Origin: Aliivibrio sifiae
Lineage (GTDB): Bacteria > Pseudomonadota > Gammaproteobacteria > Enterobacterales > Vibrionaceae
NCBI RefSeq assembly: GCF_002954715.1
Contig: NZ_MSCP01000001.1
Location: forward strand, 1,392,781 to 1,456,780
Length of the DNA stretch: 64,000 bases
Reading direction: 5' to 3'
The translations under genes and the position numbers were made by a program. This document shows positions 40,897-51,454 of this stretch, piece after piece. The notes beneath the pieces were generated by a model that saw only the letters and a program-made list of their open reading frames with translations, was not told the DNA's origin and ran no database searches. The stretch's first letter is position 1; each line of letters begins with the position of its first letter.

Positions 40897-42540
40897 TTGG
40901 ACAATTTTTCAAAATTAACAATTAGAACCCGACTCATTATTGGTTTTGGTGCAACTCTATTCCTAATGTTGTTATTAACTATATTAGGGATACAAAAAGT
41001 AAATATCATCGATCATACCTTAACGGAAATGACAGATGTGAACTCAGTTAAGCAACGTTATGCAATCAATTATCGTGGAAGTGTTCACGATCGTGCCATT
41101 GCGATTCGAGACATTGCTATCGCAAGAACTCCTCAAGAGATAGCCGAGTTAGAACAAGAAATTAATCAATTGAAAGCGTTCTATCATCAATCTGAAACAA
41201 AAATGAACCAAATGCGTTCACAAGGTGTTGTTTTTACCGCGCAAGAACAACGTATTTTAGCCAAAATTGAAAAAATTCAAAAACAAACGCTGCCTCTGGT
41301 TGATCGTATTATTAACGATAAAAAATCAGGTTCTGTTATGACTGATACTATTTTAGATTCTGCCCGCCCTGCTTTCATCCAATGGCTACAAGCAATCAAT
41401 GAGTTTATTGATTACCAAGAGGAGCGCAATCAAGTACTAACTCCTGAAGCCAGAAATGTTGCCGGAGGCTTCCAACAACTGATGTTATTACTTAGTACTT
41501 TCGCTTTAGCGATGTCTTTATTTATTGGCTTTATGATTGAACGCAGTTTCCGCTCATCTTTAGGTTGTGAACCGTGGGAATTATCTGAGATGATAAAAAA
41601 AATCTCGGAAGGTAATTTATCTCAATCATTTAAAAATGCTTCGCGAGCTGTAGGTATCTATCACTCTTTGATCATTTTGAATGAAAAAGTGGGCGCTGCA
41701 ATTAAAAACAGCAGTGACATTTCTACTCACGTTGCCACGTCATCAGAGCAATTAACCTCTGTGATGCAAAATACAGCAAATAATGCCCAGCATGAACTAG
41801 CACAAGTCGAAGAAATTTCACACGCAATCAGTGAATTGTCGACAACGTCAAAAGAAGTAACTTCTAATGCGGTCCATGCAGAAGAAGAAGTAAGTAAAGC
41901 TATTGATAGCGTATCTCAGGGCAATCAAACACTGGATGAATCAATTCATTTAACCCAAAAAATCAATGAATCTGTTCAACAAACAGCGAGTATGATTGCA
42001 GAACTAAAAACGAATGCAATGGACATTGGTGAGGTAACAGCGGTTATCAGTACCATCTCTGACCAAACTAACTTATTGGCTCTAAATGCGGCAATTGAAG
42101 CTGCTCGTGCTGGTGAATATGGTCGTGGCTTTGCGGTTGTTGCTGATGAAGTTCGTAATCTTGCTTCTAAAACCCAAAAATCGACACAAAGTATTCAAGA
42201 AATTATTGCTAAGCTTCAGGCTCAATCAGAAAAAGCAAACGACAATATGATAAGTAATGTCGAGCTTATTCAAGAATCTGTTGCCCTATCTGAAAATGTA
42301 AAATCTTCTTTTAGCTATATTGAAAATTCTGTTCAATCAATCTCTAAGATGAACACCTTGGTAGCAAGTACCTCTCAAGAACAATTTATGCTGACAGAAC
42401 GAATCGCGCTTAATGCAACCAATACTTTTGATCTCGTAAATCAAAACGTAGCAGCGATTAACCAAACTCAGCAAGCCGCTAAAGAATTATCGTTATTAGC
42501 GGTATCGCAACAAGAAGAACTCTCATTCTTTAAAATTTAA
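40897..42540 (+). CDS. Methyl-accepting chemotaxis protein
   Basis: The 547-aa receptor starts at TTG (AAGAGAA ribosome site 8 bases upstream). A first membrane segment (about 14-33) is followed by a periplasmic helical ligand domain (about 35-190), then a second segment (about 191-213) and a HAMP-like stretch with [19 protein letters not shown]. The cytoplasmic signalling hairpin covers about 260-547, with the conserved tip [19 protein letters not shown]. It will signal to CheA/CheW at the pole. The ligand is unknown, although the neighbouring TAXI-TRAP transporter may handle a related solute. Confidence 0.95.
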   Translation: MDNFSKLTIRTRLIIGFGATLFLMLLLTILGIQKVNIIDHTLTEMTDVNSVKQRYAINYRGSVHDRAIAIRDIAIARTPQEIAELEQEINQLKAFYHQSETKMNQMRSQGVVFTAQEQRILAKIEKIQKQTLPLVDRIINDKKSGSVMTDTILDSARPAFIQWLQAINEFIDYQEERNQVLTPEARNVAGGFQQLMLLLSTFALAMSLFIGFMIERSFRSSLGCEPWELSEMIKKISEGNLSQSFKNASRAVGIYHSLIILNEKVGAAIKNSSDISTHVATSSEQLTSVMQNTANNAQHELAQVEEISHAISELSTTSKEVTSNAVHAEEEVSKAIDSVSQGNQTLDESIHLTQKINESVQQTASMIAELKTNAMDIGEVTAVISTISDQTNLLALNAAIEAARAGEYGRGFAVVADEVRNLASKTQKSTQSIQEIIAKLQAQSEKANDNMISNVELIQESVALSENVKSSFSYIENSVQSISKMNTLVASTSQEQFMLTERIALNATNTFDLVNQNVAAINQTQQAAKELSLLAVSQQEELSFFKI

Positions 42541-42570
42541 CTTAATTACCGCTAACCTACAAAGAACCAT

Positions 42571-42608
42571 AAAAAAGCCCTTAGGATCTTATCTTTAAGG
42601 GCTTTTTT
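42571..42608. terminator. Bidirectional terminator between the MCP and TRAP permease genes
   Basis: AAAAAAGCCCTTA and TAAGGGCTTTTTT form a 13-bp stem around a 12-base loop, with A- and T-runs on both sides. Confidence 0.88.
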
Positions 42609-42622
42609 AAACTCAGCACAAG

Positions 42623-44530
42623 TTACGCTTCTTGAGTTTTTCCACGCCACTGAACTAGAATCAAACCGAACATAATTACAATACCAAGAAAGCCAACGCC
42701 AAAAGGATTTAGCATAGTTAATGGGATGGTAAAAAATGCCAGTAACCTTTCAACCCCGGTTAATGGGCGTAATAAGTACCCTTCAATAGCGACCGCAATA
42801 GCAATAATAATGGTTAACGTCTGAATGATTGAAAACGTTAAATCAACGAATCCAGCGTCTGAATTAACAAGATTAGTATACGCCATCATGATTGGAATAA
42901 TGAATAACCCTCCAGCTAATTTAAATGCTTCGACTGAGGACTTCATTGGGTTTGCATTCGCAACACCAGCTCCAGCAAAGGCAGCTAAAGCAATCGGAGG
43001 CGTTACATTTGAGGTTTGTGATAACCAAAACACAATAAGGTGTGCAGTTAATAATGGTAAACCAAAGTCACTCAGCATAGGCACAGCCATTACCGCTAAT
43101 ACAATATAGGCTGCAGTAACAGGAAGCCCCATACCTAACACTAAAGCAACAAGGCTTATTAAGCCTAATGCAATTAGCATGTAGCCACCAGAGAAATCCA
43201 TTACAAATTGAGTGAACTGTAAGCCAATCCCTGTTTGCCCAACCACACCAACTATAATACCGGCAGCACCACACGCTGCTGAAATCGGCAATGCCATTAA
43301 GGCACCATTTTTCATGCCTTCAATGAACTTTTTTAATCCAATTCGGCTGTGTTTTCGCAGCGCTGCCGTCACTAAAATCGCAGCACAACCTGCAACACCC
43401 ACTAATAATGGAGAATATGCCATCATTAATAAAGTAGTGATTAGCGCTAGTGGAATTAAGTGATGCGCGCCATCTTTCATGACACTAATAACAGCTTCTG
43501 TTCGACTCACCGCTTTTAAGTTTAGTTTACACGCCATTAAATGCACGTATAACAAAGTACAGAAGAAATACAAAATTGCAGGAGCAATAGAGGCCAACAT
43601 AATTTCACTGTAAGGTACGCCTGTAAACTGTGCCATAACAAAGGCACCAGCCCCCATAATTGGTGGCATTATCTGCCCACCCGTTGAGGCAGCAGCTTCA
43701 ATTCCTGCGGCTTGTTCTGGTTTATAACCCAATTTTTTCATCATAGGAATGGTAATTGAGCCAGTGGTTACCGTGTTTGCTATCGCTGAGCCTGAAATGG
43801 AACCTAACCCTGCCGAGGCTAATACTGCCGCTTTGGCTGGGCCACCACGATATTTACCTGCAATAGAAAAGGCCAAATCAATAAAGAATTTCCCTGCTCC
43901 TGTGACTTCTAAGAATGCCCCAAATAAAACAAAGATAAAAACCGTTGTTGCAGCTATACCTAATGCAGAACCAAAAACGCCGTTAGCCGAAAATATTTGA
44001 AATTGAATTAGTTCTTGTAGAGAGTATGACTTGATTGCAAAGCCGCTCGGTAATAAGTCACCAAATGCGCTGTAGGATAAGAATAGTACCGCGATAAGAA
44101 CCATCACCCAGCCGACCGTTCTACGGCACCCTTCCATTAATAGTAAAAGTAATGCACAACCTGCGATCATATCGGGCAGCTGTAAGCCATAAAACAGATG
44201 ATTTATATCGTTATAATCAAATATTGACATGCGATAAGCTGCAAAAACAATCAAGCCACATAAAGCGAGATCAACGACTCTGCCTACAAGATATAAGTGA
44301 CTTTTTCGATTAGAAACTAACGGGTAGTGTAAAAAAATAAGAATAAGAACCCAACAAAGATGGATTGGTCTAAAGTACGTCGCAGAAATGGTTGAGCTTA
44401 TTCCTTGCCAAATTTGGAAAACAGATAATGCAACGGCAATACCTAAAATAAGATACCCAAATAGATTTACTGTTCTTTCATGAGGTAAATGCTCTGGTTC
44501 AGGTAGGTTTTTATCGGTCATAATATCCAT
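42623..44530 (-). CDS. TAXI-TRAP transporter permease, fused 4TM-12TM
   Basis: The 635-aa protein fuses the small DctQ-like membrane subunit (N-terminal segments at about 22-130) with the large DctM-like subunit (about 130-600), as in TAXI-type TRAP systems. ASAGLGSISGSAIANTVTTG, EAAASTGGQIMPPIMGAGAF and GMGLPVTAAYIVLAV are diagnostic. It imports an organic anion, probably glutamate or a similar compound, driven by a sodium or proton gradient. AAAGG lies seven bases before the ATG. It is downstream of its binding protein, with a weak terminator between them. Confidence 0.95.
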   Translation of the reverse strand: MDIMTDKNLPEPEHLPHERTVNLFGYLILGIAVALSVFQIWQGISSTISATYFRPIHLCWVLILIFLHYPLVSNRKSHLYLVGRVVDLALCGLIVFAAYRMSIFDYNDINHLFYGLQLPDMIAGCALLLLLMEGCRRTVGWVMVLIAVLFLSYSAFGDLLPSGFAIKSYSLQELIQFQIFSANGVFGSALGIAATTVFIFVLFGAFLEVTGAGKFFIDLAFSIAGKYRGGPAKAAVLASAGLGSISGSAIANTVTTGSITIPMMKKLGYKPEQAAGIEAAASTGGQIMPPIMGAGAFVMAQFTGVPYSEIMLASIAPAILYFFCTLLYVHLMACKLNLKAVSRTEAVISVMKDGAHHLIPLALITTLLMMAYSPLLVGVAGCAAILVTAALRKHSRIGLKKFIEGMKNGALMALPISAACGAAGIIVGVVGQTGIGLQFTQFVMDFSGGYMLIALGLISLVALVLGMGLPVTAAYIVLAVMAVPMLSDFGLPLLTAHLIVFWLSQTSNVTPPIALAAFAGAGVANANPMKSSVEAFKLAGGLFIIPIMMAYTNLVNSDAGFVDLTFSIIQTLTIIIAIAVAIEGYLLRPLTGVERLLAFFTIPLTMLNPFGVGFLGIVIMFGLILVQWRGKTQEA

Positions 44531-44559
44531 ATTAATGCCTTTGGATAAAGTCAGAAAAG

Positions 44560-44585
44560 AAGAAAAGGTAAGCGAGACACTTACC
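44560..44585 (-). terminator. Intercistronic terminator between the TAXI binding protein and permease genes
   Basis: On the minus strand GGTAAG and CTTACC enclose a 7-base loop and are followed by TTTTCTTCTTTT. A weak terminator here would lower permease synthesis relative to the binding protein. Confidence 0.55.
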
Positions 44586-44613
44586 CTTTCGTTTTGCGTG
44601 TATTTAGTGCTTA

Positions 44614-45546
44614 TTATTTCATGATTGAATCAAGATATTTTTGAGCACCAGGATGAAGAGGCACACCTTGTAAGCGATCTGCATTTTCAGGAGTTGTCAT
44701 TTCTGCCATTTTCACCACTTTACGAACATCACCGATATTTTCATACGCAGCTTTCGTTAAGTTGTAGGCCATGTCATCACTCATTTTTGCATTTACAACT
44801 AATACGTTCCAAACGCTTAATGTCGATACTTCACCAACGTTGTTGTATACGTCCGCAGGAATATCATAACTACTGTATGCTGGGTATTTTTTCATAAACA
44901 TTGCACTTTCTTCTGGTGTAATTGAAAGCACTTTAATTTTATGTGTTAGCGCGATTTGTGTAACAGCCCCTACTCCTTGTCCACCAACAATAAAGCCAGC
45001 ATCAATTTGACCATTAGCCAATGCGTTCGTGGTTTCAGAATAGTTTAAGTACACTGCATCAATGTCTTTTTTTACATCAATACCTAAAGATTCAAGCAGT
45101 GCAGCAGACGTTACCGCAGTACCACTTGCAGGTGCGCCCAAAGATACTCGCTTGCCTTTTAATTGTGATAATGACGTAATGCCTGATTTTTCAAGAGTTA
45201 ATGTATGCACTAGGTTTGGATACAGTGCAAAAAGTGTATTTACAGGCATTTTTGTTGGAAATTTACCTTCCCCTTTATAAGCATCAAGCACCACATTCCC
45301 CATTGCGATACCTGCGATCATATCACCACGAACCACTTTAATCGTGTTCTCTACTGAAGCAGCTGTCACTTCAGCTTTAGCGTTCACATCAGGCACATGC
45401 TCTGACCACACTTTTGCTAATGCCCCACCAAATGGATAATAGATCCCACTTTGTCCACCCGTACCAATTGAATAGTTTTCAGCGTTTACTGCTGATGGCA
45501 ATATAAACAATAAAGCTAATAGTAAGTTACGTTTAAACACAATCAT
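44614..45546 (-). CDS. TAXI-family TRAP solute-binding protein
   Basis: The 310-aa periplasmic protein has a signal peptide (1-22) and the TAXI signature YSIGTGGQSGIYYPFGGALA at the start of the mature protein. LKGKRVSLGAPASGTAV and IDAGFIVGGQG are further family segments. It delivers the ligand to the fused permease encoded 83 bp downstream. TAXI proteins bind glutamate, glutamine or other carboxylates; the ligand is not clear here. Confidence 0.95.
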   Translation of the reverse strand: MIVFKRNLLLALLFILPSAVNAENYSIGTGGQSGIYYPFGGALAKVWSEHVPDVNAKAEVTAASVENTIKVVRGDMIAGIAMGNVVLDAYKGEGKFPTKMPVNTLFALYPNLVHTLTLEKSGITSLSQLKGKRVSLGAPASGTAVTSAALLESLGIDVKKDIDAVYLNYSETTNALANGQIDAGFIVGGQGVGAVTQIALTHKIKVLSITPEESAMFMKKYPAYSSYDIPADVYNNVGEVSTLSVWNVLVVNAKMSDDMAYNLTKAAYENIGDVRKVVKMAEMTTPENADRLQGVPLHPGAQKYLDSIMK

Positions 45547-45711
45547 CTCCTTGATTATTCAATACAATTAGATTCAAAATCTAATGATAAATCTGACAAC
45601 GGATTAATTTATCAGCAACGCAACATTACCCTTGGTGAAATTAAAGTCCAATAAATTACACTACAAATGTGAACTTAGTGTTAAATTATTGTTTATACAA
45701 AAATACAATAA

Positions 45712-45744
45712 AAAAAGGGTAACTAATATTAATAATTACCCTTT
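45712..45744 (-). terminator. Terminator of the choice-of-anchor-I pseudogene
   Basis: On the minus strand AAAGGGTAA and TTACCCTTT form a 9-bp stem with a 12-base loop, followed by TTTTATTG. Confidence 0.75.
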
Positions 45745-45768
45745 GAGCTACCTTGAATTTGAAGTTAA

Positions 45769-47573
45769 CTATAAATCGATACGATATACTGATGTCGTTC
45801 CACTTACCTCGTTACCAACAGCGATAAAATGCTGATTTGAACGGGTGAAATACTTTATCGATTCAGGACCAAGGTCTCCGGCTTTAGGGTTATAAATACT
45901 ATTGCTACATTCCCCCTCTTCATCCACCTTAGTACACACAGGCTCATCAAAATTTCGATTATTTACATACGTAATAAAGCGAGATTCTTTAGGTTCTGTT
46001 ACGTCGTATACCATCACACCGCCTTGACGCTCTAGGCCAATAAACGCATATTGATACCCATTAATATTAGCGACTTCGATGGCTTCTGGCTCTGCACCTT
46101 TGTCATCACTGCGGTCATCAGCACTGCTGTTATTGTCATTAGTACTATTGAAGTTTTCTTTATTCCTTTCAAACACAACACGAGCAAACTCATCACCACT
46201 ATCAAACACACGTTCACCAGATTCATCCCAGATTGAGAACGAACGGCTACCAAACGCTTGTACTTTTTCACTAGCCGCTAATGTATCTTGTGGCTTAACC
46301 ACTTTTAAACGGGCCAGTTGACCTTTATCTTTTAACGCGGCTGCTAATGGATGGTTCTTATCAACATCCAATTTTTTACCACGAACTTCATCAACGTAAG
46401 CAATGCAAAAATCTTGTTTAGTCGTATATTCGGTAGTACCTTGATAGTCTTCCCCATCCCACTCATACGCTTTTTCATCACACTGCTTCTGGGTTGTTTG
46501 GATCCCATATTCTCGACCATCACCTTCGTTAGCCGTAACAATATAAGTTGAACCATTAACGCTATAACTAGTGATACTATCTGGCATATATAGCCCCTCT
46601 AACATCGAATAGCTTTTAAAGTTACCTAACTTTTTATCTTTATTAGAAGCATCCAATTGAGAGTTTTCCCAAGACTTTCCCCCCAACCCAAAAATAGCAT
46701 CGATCGATGCACTTTCTACATCAATTGCAGCTAATGCATTATTTTCTTGCAGTGCCACATACAATTTACCATTATCAGCAAAAGTGAGATATTCCGGTTC
46801 GAGATCTTGAGATACGCTTGCAGTCGGTGCTGAAATGCGAACTTTATTGGTTAACTCGGAATGACGTGAGCCACCCTTATCAAACGCATTAAAATCAAGT
46901 TGAATAACTGACGCATTTAATGGGCCATTAGCAATATCAACTAACGTTACGCTACCTTCTGGGTCAATAGAATAATCCGCATTTGGCTCACCTTCATTAG
47001 CAGAAGCAATATAGCGACCATCTTTAGAGAAACTCACCATATCAGGTAAGGCTCCAGCAGGATAAGTAGTAATAATCTCAAGCGTATCTGAGCGATACAG
47101 TGCAATAATGCCATTTTTCTGCTTATCATTATTTTCAATTGCCACAGCCACTAACCCACTGTGTGCAGAAACACTTTTGCCGCACCAATAGCAATACCAG
47201 AATAGTTGGCCGCTGATTGAAGATCTATATGACCAACAGAGGTTGGTTCGCTATTGGCATCTAATGTTAAAACATCAATCTTTTTGGCTTGTGCATTTAC
47301 CACATATAATTTATCAGTACATGAATCGTAACTTACGATCTCCGCTGCTGAGCTAACAAATGGGGCATCAGCAATGGATGAACCAACAAAGGTCAATCCT
47401 TTTAATTTCACATCTGTTGGTGCTGGACTTTCTGATAACTGACATTGAATACCAAAAGTATCAATCGCTGAAAATGTGTGACCAATTTCCGTTGTATTTG
47501 ATTGTTTACTACAGCCTAGTAATGCGGAAGTAACAACGGCTAATGTTGTTAAAGTGAGAGTATTACGATTCAT
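45769..47573 (-). pseudogene. Choice-of-anchor-I-type lipoprotein, frameshifted
   Basis: The 5' frame (47573 to 47151) encodes a lipoprotein signal (lipobox LLGC) and the first propeller-like repeats, ending after GIAIGAAKVFLHTVG. The continuing frame (47151 to 45769) begins VAVAIENNDKQKNGI and carries YSIDPEGSVTLVDIANG and the closing PEAIEVANINGYQYAFIGLE. In intact relatives the junction reads AANSVxxHxGLVAVAI; shifting one base at the run of four T at 47175-47178 (minus-strand AAAA) restores AAKSVSAHSGLVAVAI. So a single-base deletion splits one gene. The family has a beta-propeller linked to alkaline phosphatase-like proteins. A sequencing error cannot be excluded. Confidence 0.82.
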
Positions 47574-47694
47574 ATATCCTCCATGAATAATTTTATTCGG
47601 CGATCATAAATTGATTATGTGACCGCTTGTTGTCAGTTTTATTTCAAAATAAAGACAGAAATAAGATTACTCTCTCTGGATAAAGTACAAAAAC

Positions 47695-47731
47695 AAAAAA
47701 AGGCAATAGCTTAATACTATTACCTTTTTTT
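47695..47731. terminator. Hairpin with A/T runs on both sides
   Basis: AAAAAAAGGCAATAG and CTATTACCTTTTTTT pair with one mismatch around a 7-base loop. Confidence 0.55.
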
Positions 47732-47873
47732 GGACTCATACCTTTATTTTGTATGATGTCTTATTCTTATTTTTTTCTATCTAGCCAAAGACGAAGTTAA
47801 TGAGAAAATCATTAATACTCCATTCGGGCATTATAACCAATAAACAGAATGATGTGTAGTTTATATTTCAAAT

Positions 47874-47909
47874 AAAAATTGGCCACTCTTCTAATGAATC
47901 ATGGCCAAT
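47874..47909 (-). terminator. Terminator of the Dcu carrier gene
   Basis: ATTGGCCA and TGGCCAAT form an 8-bp stem; on the minus strand TTTTTATTT follows. Confidence 0.75.
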
Positions 47910-47939
47910 CATTAAATTACCTGTAAATGACTCAACTAA

Positions 47940-49253
47940 CTACAGAACCATACCAGCAAAAATGAAACCAAAGATAATACTAAATACCATGCTTAATAAA
48001 CCTGGGATCATAAAGCTGTGGTTAAATATGTATTTCCCGATTTTGGTTGTTCCTGTTCGGTCAAAGTCAATTGAAGCAATGATAGGACCGTAGTTAGGAA
48101 TGAAGAAATAACCATTTACAGCAACAAATGTCGCGATAATCACTTCAGGTGGAAGACCTAACGTAATACCAACAGGAACTAATACTGCCGTTGTTGCACC
48201 TTGGCTGTTCACCATGACAGATAAACCAAACAGAGCAAAAGCAAATGTCCACGGCGCAACTTCAACCAAGCCAGATACCGCCTCTTTAACCATTGCATCA
48301 TGACCTGCGATAAATGTATCGCCTAACCATGCAATACCAAAGATCGCTACGATTGCACGCATACCAGCATGGAATACAGAACCTTGAGTGATCTCGTTAC
48401 CGTCAGGTTTACAAAGTAAGATAATAAACGCCGCCATTGCTAACATTACGATCTCAATCGTATGTGCCATACCCATTGGCGAACCATTGAAGTTAGGGCG
48501 TAATGATGGGAATGCCCCCATAACAACCACCACAATTGCACCGAATAAAAATAAACCTACCGCTTTTTTCGCGCCTGGTTTAATCTCAATCTCTTCAACT
48601 TTAACTTCTTGTTCCATTTCGCTACGGAACTTAGGATCTTCCATACGACGTTGGTATTCAGGATCATCCTTTAGATCTTTACCAAGCTTGTTTACGATAA
48701 CGCAAGCCGTAGCTAAGCCAAAGAAAGTCCCCGGAATCGTGATCATCAATACATTTGCTAATGTAATGCCTTGAGGCTCTAAAAAAGCAACCAAAGCAAC
48801 AACAGCCGCTGCAATTGGGCTCGCAACAATCGCAAATTGTGATGCGATAACTGCCATACCTAATGGACGTTCAGGACGAATGCCGCTACGACGGCTTACT
48901 TCTGCAATTACAGGAAGAACAGAGTATGCAACATGTCCTGTACCTGCTAAGAAAGTAAACATATACGTCACTAAAGGAGCAATGAAAGTAATGTGACGTG
49001 GGTTTTTACGTAAAATATTTGAAGCAATTTTAATTAGATATTCAAGACCACCAGCCGCTTGCATTGCCGCTGCCGCTGCTACCACCGCCATGATCATTAA
49101 CATTACATCAATTGGTGGACTTGTTGGTTGCAAACCAAAGACAAAACTTAGTATTGCTAAACCAATACCGCCCATAACACCCAAACCGATACCGCCAATT
49201 CGAGCACCAATTAAAATACAAACTAGAACGATTAAAAACTCAATTAAAAACAT
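47940..49253 (-). CDS. Anaerobic C4-dicarboxylate transporter, DcuA/DcuB family
   Basis: The 437-aa inner-membrane protein exchanges fumarate, malate or aspartate for succinate, mainly during anaerobic growth. [20 protein letters not shown] near the start, [31 protein letters not shown] and the C-terminal [19 protein letters not shown] match DcuA/DcuB along the whole length. About ten membrane segments are seen. It is a single gene. DcuA and DcuB cannot be told apart safely here. Confidence 0.94.
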   Translation of the reverse strand: MFLIEFLIVLVCILIGARIGGIGLGVMGGIGLAILSFVFGLQPTSPPIDVMLMIMAVVAAAAAMQAAGGLEYLIKIASNILRKNPRHITFIAPLVTYMFTFLAGTGHVAYSVLPVIAEVSRRSGIRPERPLGMAVIASQFAIVASPIAAAVVALVAFLEPQGITLANVLMITIPGTFFGLATACVIVNKLGKDLKDDPEYQRRMEDPKFRSEMEQEVKVEEIEIKPGAKKAVGLFLFGAIVVVVMGAFPSLRPNFNGSPMGMAHTIEIVMLAMAAFIILLCKPDGNEITQGSVFHAGMRAIVAIFGIAWLGDTFIAGHDAMVKEAVSGLVEVAPWTFAFALFGLSVMVNSQGATTAVLVPVGITLGLPPEVIIATFVAVNGYFFIPNYGPIIASIDFDRTGTTKIGKYIFNHSFMIPGLLSMVFSIIFGFIFAGMVL

Positions 49254-49610
49254 ATCAATCTCCCTGATGATAGCTTTTATATAACTAATTTTTAAATTAC
49301 GATATTAATTGAACGCAATTTAAACTCCAAAATCGAGTGGATAATAATCGCGTTATTCGTTTAATAAATAGCGTTAGATCACACATCATTAAGAATTATG
49401 TAAATAAAACAACAATTATATAAACCATTGTTATTCCTACCATTTAACAAAACAAAAGAGTAACAATTGCGCTACTTTTTATTCCATTTTTACTTACTAA
49501 ATTTATCAGATTCACAGTCTTTATTACGCTTAGTTTGTCGTAAATATTCAATCCAAATCTCAGCGTCTTTGTCATACTATTTACAGCAGGTTTAGTTGAA
49601 AGGAAAAAAT
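49254..49610. other. Gap between the Dcu carrier and GNAT genes
   Basis: AT-rich promoter region for two divergent genes. No FNR palindrome or complete CRP site is visible; a lone CRP half-site (AGATCACA) occurs at 49377-49384. Nothing else stands out. Confidence 0.5.
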
Positions 49611-50045
49611 ATGCTCAGGAAGTACAATAATAAAGACATCAATCAAGTACTAAAGATTTGGCTATCAACCTCAATTACAGCACATCATTTTATTGAAGTA
49701 GAATTTTGGAAATCCCAACTAGAAAATATGCGAAATATTTATATACCAGCTTCAGAAACGTATGTATTTGAAAGAGAGAATATGATAATTGGTTTTTACT
49801 CTTTATATGGCAATCATCTGGCTGCCATCTTTGTTTCTACAAAAGAGCAAGGTCAAGGGATAGGTACAATACTAATTACTCATGCTAAACAACAAAGGAA
49901 GCAATTAAGTTTATCTGTTTATAAAGAAAATGAAGCAAGTTACCAATTTTATTTAAAACAAGACTTTACTATTACCAGTGAACAAGTAGATAAGCACACA
50001 GGCCATACTGAATTTACTATGAAGTTAAGTTCATCTCACAAATAA
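49611..50045 (+). CDS. GNAT-family N-acetyltransferase, YjaB-like
   Basis: The ATG at MLRKYNNKDINQ is chosen, with AAAGGA 8 bases upstream; an in-frame TTG five codons earlier overlaps that site. The 144-aa protein carries the acetyl-CoA loop QGQGIGTILI, the preceding strand LAAIFVS and the C-terminal EASYQFYLKQDF. The overall pattern resembles E. coli YjaB. The acceptor is unknown. It ends 21 bp from the convergent small membrane protein gene. Confidence 0.9.
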   Translation: MLRKYNNKDINQVLKIWLSTSITAHHFIEVEFWKSQLENMRNIYIPASETYVFERENMIIGFYSLYGNHLAAIFVSTKEQGQGIGTILITHAKQQRKQLSLSVYKENEASYQFYLKQDFTITSEQVDKHTGHTEFTMKLSSSHK

Positions 50046-50066
50046 AAACATATCCCTGCTTTATAC

Positions 50067-50546
50067 TTAAGAGGCAAAGCAGACAAAATTAGTATTTTCA
50101 TGATTTTTACGATTATGAAAATACAGTTTTTCATCATTAATAATAAAATTCAAATCCGTTTCAAAATCTTTTAATGAATCAAGGTCTTGAACAAAAATCG
50201 GCGCATTTTGTGGTTTAAGATGCCAATCTATCTTTTTATATTTCACTGATATCTTGTCTTTTTTCACTTTATAATCAGCATCTATAATCACTTCATATTT
50301 TTCGTGTTCTCCGTCTTTAAAAACTAATTTACCTTTTTGAAAAATGGTTAGGTTAGAAGAAGACGCAAAATAAAGCACATATCGCTCACCAATCTCTTGG
50401 TATTTTTGATATGGCGCAGATATAAAATTGGTAGAGAGTTCATTGCAAGTCCAACGGGATCCTTGCAGTTCTGATTCATGCAGTAACCAATAGTAAGAGA
50501 GCAACCCAACTAATAATAACAATAAAATAAGATTCACTATTCGCAT
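50067..50546 (-). CDS. Single-TM periplasmic partner of the ToxR-like regulator (VtrC/ToxS-like position)
   Basis: The 159-aa protein has one N-terminal membrane segment (about 4-22) and a periplasmic domain rich in predicted beta strands (YVLYFASSSNLTIFQKGKLV, KYEVIIDADY, DKISVKYKKIDWHL). Cys34 and Cys156 could form a disulfide tying both ends. The gene overlaps the end of the regulator gene by 10 bp, so the two are translationally coupled. This is the arrangement of ToxR/ToxS, TcpP/TcpH and VtrA/VtrC, in which a fast-evolving partner forms a lipocalin-like barrel with the regulator. No sequence family is recognised; the assignment rests on layout, size and topology. Confidence 0.72.
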   Translation of the reverse strand: MRIVNLILLLLLVGLLSYYWLLHESELQGSRWTCNELSTNFISAPYQKYQEIGERYVLYFASSSNLTIFQKGKLVFKDGEHEKYEVIIDADYKVKKDKISVKYKKIDWHLKPQNAPIFVQDLDSLKDFETDLNFIINDEKLYFHNRKNHENTNFVCFAS

Positions 50547-51454
50547 ATAAGTTTGGCCCTGTTAAACGACTTTGCAATGATCATTGGTAGATCATGGTAT
50601 GAAAATTGGCTTAATGAATAATTTGCATTTCTATTGCTGTTTTTGGCTGAAATATATCCTCGTAAAGAGGATACATCATCATCATAAGCCGAATCATACA
50701 TTCGAATATAAACTTCGGCATTACACTCTGCAGGGTTTAATGCTGCTAGCTTCTCTTTCATCTCCTCAATATTCACTGGCTTTCGGGTCTTATTACGTAA
50801 ATAAATATCAGTATTGTTTATTTTAAAATGCTGATAATGATCTTTTACAAGAAAGTGAGGTACCGATGACACTGCTTTATATTGATATACAAATACGATC
50901 AATAATAATAAAGACAATGAGAGTAGCACTGATATTAGTGAGGGTTTCGTTAACCAAAAATGACGAAAGCGCAATGCGTTTGAAACCATCACTTCACTTT
51001 TACCAGTTGCGGTAGGAGCGTCAGCAGAAGCCGTGAAGGTCGGTATATTTTCAACCGATGGTAAAATTGAAGGGGTATTTTCTGAGACCGTAATGGGGAT
51101 TTCTTTATCTACTTCTTGCACCAGAAAATCATCTGGGATAGAAAAAGTATCATCAACAAGCAGTAAGTAACCGACTTTACTCACTGTTTTTATTTCGATG
51201 CCTTGAGCTTTTAGTTTGACTAAATTACGCCTTAAACTTGAAATTACATTGGTTAAAGCTTGATCGGTAACGACAGCGCCTTCCCAACAAACATCAAATA
51301 AGTAATCACGGTCTAGGCAGTTTCCTTTTTGCTCAAGCAATAGAGTAAATACACTATAAGGAAGTGGTCTAAGCGTAATTACTTCGCCTGTAGTATTTCG
51401 TAATGTTCTTGTTTCTGGCTCTAACACCAAATTTGCAACTATGATTTTCTGCAT
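50537..51454 (-). CDS. ToxR-like membrane-anchored winged-helix regulator
   Basis: The 305-aa protein has an OmpR/ToxR-type winged helix at residues about 5-100 (ITLRPLPYSVFTLLLEQKG, then LTNVISSLRRNLVKL and IKTVSKVGYLLLV). A Pro/Ser-rich linker follows. One membrane segment lies at 172-191, and a periplasmic domain (192-305) ends the protein with Cys244 and Cys304. It binds DNA while anchored in the inner membrane, as ToxR and CadC do. It is cotranscribed with the small partner and divergent from an outer-membrane protein gene, the class of target that ToxR controls. It is too diverged from ToxR to take that name. Confidence 0.9.
   Translation of the reverse strand: MQKIIVANLVLEPETRTLRNTTGEVITLRPLPYSVFTLLLEQKGNCLDRDYLFDVCWEGAVVTDQALTNVISSLRRNLVKLKAQGIEIKTVSKVGYLLLVDDTFSIPDDFLVQEVDKEIPITVSENTPSILPSVENIPTFTASADAPTATGKSEVMVSNALRFRHFWLTKPSLISVLLSLSLLLLIVFVYQYKAVSSVPHFLVKDHYQHFKINNTDIYLRNKTRKPVNIEEMKEKLAALNPAECNAEVYIRMYDSAYDDDVSSLRGYISAKNSNRNANYSLSQFSYHDLPMIIAKSFNRAKLICE

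Larger units (their letters stand above)
47574..47939 (-). other. Gap with two hairpins downstream of the Dcu carrier
   Basis: No gene is seen. ATTGGCCA and TGGCCAAT (47878-47909) make a minus-strand terminator followed by TTTTTATTT, 31 bp after the carrier stop. A second hairpin at 47695-47731 has A/T runs on both sides and may act as a backup or belong to an unmarked short transcript. The remainder holds the promoter area of the pseudogene. Confidence 0.6.

Noticed and set aside
40695-41009. 104-codon frame on the minus strand
   Set aside because: It overlaps the start of the chemoreceptor gene, and its composition is that of AT-rich non-coding DNA.
49377-49389. CRP site before the Dcu carrier
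   Set aside because: Only the right half-site is present; the left half does not match.
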